The translations under genes and the position numbers were made by a program. Below are positions 51,416-53,920 of a DNA stretch of 53,920 bases, piece by piece (position 1 is the stretch's first letter; each line of letters begins with the position of its first letter). Source of the stretch: an uncultured Mycoplasmatota bacterium (GTDB lineage Bacteria; Bacillota_I; Bacilli_A; RF39; UBA660); the NCBI GenBank assembly GCA_900556025.1, contig USNG01000005.1:1-53920 (forward strand), given 5' to 3'. A model generated the notes under the pieces. That model was not told the DNA's origin, ran no database searches, and worked only from the letters and a program-made list of their open reading frames with translations.

Positions 51416-53764
51416 ATGAAAGCATTAAATGAAAAAGAACTAAAAAATATAGATGCGTATTTTAGAGCCGCAAATTATTTATCAGTTGCTCAATTATATT
51501 TAAAGGATAATCCGTTACTAAGAGAAAGATTAACTTTAGATCATATTAAACCTAATGTAGTAGGTCACTGGGGTACAGCTCCTGGTCAAAATTTTATATA
51601 TGTTCATTTAAATAGAGTTATAAAGAAAAATAAATTAGATATGATTTATGTTTCTGGACCTGGACATGGTGGACAATCTATAGTGTCTAATGTATATTTA
51701 GAAGGAAGTTATAGTGAGATTTATCCTAATATTACTGAAGATGAAGCTGGATTAAAAAAATTGTGTAAGCAATTTAGTTTTCCTGGTGGAATTTCTTCTC
51801 ATGTAGCTCCAGAAACTCCTGGTAGTATTAATGAAGGAGGAGAACTTGGTTATTCACTTGCTCACTCATATGGTGCTGTTCTTGATAATCCTAATTTAAT
51901 AGTTGCATGTGTTGTAGGTGATGGAGAATCTGAAACGGGACCTTTAGCTGCTTCATGGCAATTAAATAAAATTATAGATCCTTTAACAGATGGAGTAGTT
52001 TTACCTATATTACATTTAAATGGGTATAAAATAGCTAATCCAACTATATTTGCTAGAATGCCTAAAGATGAGTTAATAAAGTATTTTCAAGGATGTGGAT
52101 ATGTTCCATATATAGTTGATGCTCCAACTACTGCTAAAATGCATGAAATGATGGCTAAAACATTAGATAGATGTATAGCACAAATTAAAGAAATTAAATC
52201 AAAATCTAAATTAAATAAAAGAGCTAAGTTCCCAATGATAATTCTTAAAACACCTAAAGGATGGACTGGTCCTAAAATGGTTGATAAAAAACAAGTTGAA
52301 GGTTCATTTAGATCTCATCAAGTACCAATTTTAGTTGATAAAAATCATCCGGAAAATGTAAAGGTTTTAGAAGCATGGCTTAGAAGTTATAAACCTGAAG
52401 AGTTATTTGATGAAAAGGGTAAATTAAGAAAAGAATTAAGAGCTATGGCTCCTACTGGAAATTATAGAATGGGTATGAATCCTCATGCTAATGGTGGAAA
52501 ATTATTAGAAGAATTAAATATTCCAGATTTTAGAGATTATGCTATTGATATAAAGAAACCTGGTGAAGTTGTAACTCAAGATATGATGGAATTAGGTAGA
52601 TTTATAAGAGACATTGTAAAATTAAATGAAGATAAAAAGAACTTTAGAATATTTGGTCCAGATGAAGCTTTATCTAATAGATTGAATCATGTATTTGAAG
52701 TAACTAATAGACAATGGAATGGAATTACTTATAATACTGATGAATTCTTAAGTCATTCTGGTAGAGTAATTGATTCAGTTTTATCTGAACATGCTTGTGA
52801 AGGAATGTTAGAAGGATATTTATTAACAGGTAGACATGGATTCTTTCATAGTTATGAAGCATTTATTAGAATAGTTGATTCTATGGCTTCTCAACATGCT
52901 AAATGGTTAAAGGTATGTAGAGAATTACCTTGGAGACAAGATATAGCATCATTGAATTATATTTTAGCTTCATATGTATGGCAACAAGATCATAATGGAT
53001 TTACACATCAAGATCCTGGATTTTTAAATCATTTGGTAACTAAAAAAGCAGATACTGTTAGAATATATTTACCACCTGATACTAATACTTTAATTTCATG
53101 TTTTGATCATTGTATTAGAACTAAAAATTATATTAATGTAATTGTAGCTTCTAAACATCCAAGACCTCAATGGCTAACTATGGATGAAGCAATTAAACAT
53201 TGTACTAAAGGTTTAGGTATTTGGAAATTCGCTAGTAATGATGATGGAAATACTCCTGATTTAGTAATGGCTTGTGCTGGTGAAACTCCTACAATAGAAA
53301 CTTTAGCTGCTGTTAAGATATTAAGAGAAAATTTTCCTGAATTAAAAATTAGAGTGGTTAATGTAGTTGATTTAATGAAACTAGAAAGTAGTGAAAATCA
53401 TCCACATGGTCTTGAAGAAGATGAATATGATAGTATATTTACTAAAGATAAACCAATCATATTTGCATTCCATGGATATCCACATTTAATTCATCAATTA
53501 GCTTATAAGAGAACTAATAAAAATTTACACGTTCATGGTTATTTAGAAGAAGGAACTATTACTACAACTTTTGACATGAAAGTTCAAAATAAATTAGATA
53601 GATTTAATTTAGTTATGGATGCTTTAAAATATTTACCAGAGTTAGGTGATAAGAGAACTTCATTAAATGAGTGGTGTAAAAATAAATTAATTGAACATAA
53701 AGAATATATTCATGAATATGGGGAAGATATGCCTGAAATTAAAAATTGGAAATGGGAAGATTAA
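51416..53764 (+). CDS. xfp: Xylulose-5-phosphate/fructose-6-phosphate phosphoketolase
   Basis: A 782-residue thiamine diphosphate enzyme that splits xylulose 5-P (or fructose 6-P) with phosphate to acetyl phosphate plus an aldose phosphate, the key step of heterofermentative and bifid-type pathways. [32 protein letters not shown] (ThDP/Mg motif), HQDPGF and [11 protein letters not shown] are diagnostic; length is about the family norm of 790. Single-gene unit with RBS GAGGAGG. No acetate kinase gene is next to it. Confidence 0.97.
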   Translation: MKALNEKELKNIDAYFRAANYLSVAQLYLKDNPLLRERLTLDHIKPNVVGHWGTAPGQNFIYVHLNRVIKKNKLDMIYVSGPGHGGQSIVSNVYLEGSYSEIYPNITEDEAGLKKLCKQFSFPGGISSHVAPETPGSINEGGELGYSLAHSYGAVLDNPNLIVACVVGDGESETGPLAASWQLNKIIDPLTDGVVLPILHLNGYKIANPTIFARMPKDELIKYFQGCGYVPYIVDAPTTAKMHEMMAKTLDRCIAQIKEIKSKSKLNKRAKFPMIILKTPKGWTGPKMVDKKQVEGSFRSHQVPILVDKNHPENVKVLEAWLRSYKPEELFDEKGKLRKELRAMAPTGNYRMGMNPHANGGKLLEELNIPDFRDYAIDIKKPGEVVTQDMMELGRFIRDIVKLNEDKKNFRIFGPDEALSNRLNHVFEVTNRQWNGITYNTDEFLSHSGRVIDSVLSEHACEGMLEGYLLTGRHGFFHSYEAFIRIVDSMASQHAKWLKVCRELPWRQDIASLNYILASYVWQQDHNGFTHQDPGFLNHLVTKKADTVRIYLPPDTNTLISCFDHCIRTKNYINVIVASKHPRPQWLTMDEAIKHCTKGLGIWKFASNDDGNTPDLVMACAGETPTIETLAAVKILRENFPELKIRVVNVVDLMKLESSENHPHGLEEDEYDSIFTKDKPIIFAFHGYPHLIHQLAYKRTNKNLHVHGYLEEGTITTTFDMKVQNKLDRFNLVMDALKYLPELGDKRTSLNEWCKNKLIEHKEYIHEYGEDMPEIKNWKWED

Positions 53765-53780
53765 TAGATTGCATTCTTAA

Positions 53781-53811
53781 AATAAACTCTTATATATAAG
53801 AGTTTATTTTT
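53781..53811 (+). terminator. Terminator of xfp
   Basis: AATAAACTCTTATA / TATAAGAGTTTATT then TTT. Confidence 0.8.
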
Positions 53812-53847
53812 GGTAAAAAAAATGATAGAATGAATTTGGTGATTGGT

Positions 53848-53920
53848 ATGTTTATGTCTTTATGCGGAACAGCAGAGGTATTAAATGTTATAAGAATTAT
53901 TAAGATATTTATTACTATAA
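53848..53920 (+). CDS. Start of a small membrane protein (cut by window end)
   Basis: ATG 53848 has GGTGA 5 nt upstream and TAGAAT about 14 nt earlier, the layout used by other genes here. The visible start, MFMSLCGTAEVLNVIRIIKI, runs into a hydrophobic helix and stays open to the last base. It resembles short two-helix membrane proteins (TrbC/VirB2-like in form) of related bacteria, but only 24 residues are seen. Confidence 0.45.
   Translation, partial: MFMSLCGTAEVLNVIRIIKIFITI

Noticed and set aside
1..53920. TGA recoded as tryptophan, as in some AT-rich Mollicutes
   Set aside because: Several genes end at TGA with coupled overlaps, and the only tRNA-Trp seen has anticodon CCA.

Overview
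The window is very AT-rich, densely packed DNA from a Gram-positive, low-GC bacterium of the phylum Bacillota. Supporting genes are a class A PBP, MurF, Ddl, MurI, an LtaS-like enzyme, SleB-like, CotJ and CotF spore-type genes, a CIRCE element and soj/spo0J. The AT bias, heavy use of AGA for arginine, very short intergenic gaps and reduced accessory content fit the uncultured gut Bacilli lineages related to RF39/Erysipelotrichia; this placement is inference. The code is standard: TGA is used as a stop (for example at 11025 and 19511) and the only tRNA-Trp has anticodon CCA. No IS element, prophage, rRNA or CRISPR array was seen.

Layout. 1-640: tail of a radical SAM/SPASM protein and a small DUF3592-like protein. 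668-8051: cell-envelope block with a LysM amidase that has a nonsense codon at codon 5, a secreted nuclease, an LtaS-type transferase, tandem GT2 glycosyltransferases and a SleB-like hydrolase. 8152-10558: unknown proteins, tRNA-Trp and a decayed small membrane gene. 10597-12510: GntR/YtrA regulator with its ABC transporter behind a repeat-type operator. 12537-15806: an RdgB/glutamine-amidotransferase fusion, a SUKH protein and an HExxH protein. 15808-18676: an ABC-2 exporter operon behind an unusual leader with two terminators. 18770-29978: alpha/beta hydrolase, MurF and Ddl, then MurI, a small multidrug export protein, PrsW, a sirtuin, ZIP, RluA-type synthase, a permuted NlpC/P60-like protein and PBP1a. 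30106-37123: lipid kinase, Ca/Na antiporter, and an E2-like acyltransferase, AMP-ligase, FAD-enzyme and zincin-like run. 37243-41726: soj, spo0J, DUF951, AbgT and ychF, the type of block found near the origin in Bacillota.

41739-43837 is the most unusual locus. A 77-aa peptide with its own promoter and terminator is followed by one large protein that joins a PqqD-like recognition domain, a radical SAM core, a SPASM region and a GNAT-like tail. This looks like a RiPP (modified peptide) system of a kind I do not recognise. 43899-53764: CIRCE-controlled hsp20, CotF-like pair, HAAS-domain membrane protein, tRNA-Asn, a ClpB-D1-like ATPase, an ABC transporter, a CotJA-CotJB fusion with CotJC behind a candidate mother-cell promoter, TsaE and phosphoketolase. 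The window ends in the start of a small membrane protein.

Regulation is compact. Convergent genes share terminators that contain their stop codons, and many transcripts have a TATAAT box only about 15-25 nt before the start codon with a GGTGA-type ribosome binding site. Phosphoketolase suggests heterofermentative sugar breakdown; the Mur/PBP/LtaS/GT2 genes indicate a normal peptidoglycan wall with a glycerol-phosphate or glycan polymer.
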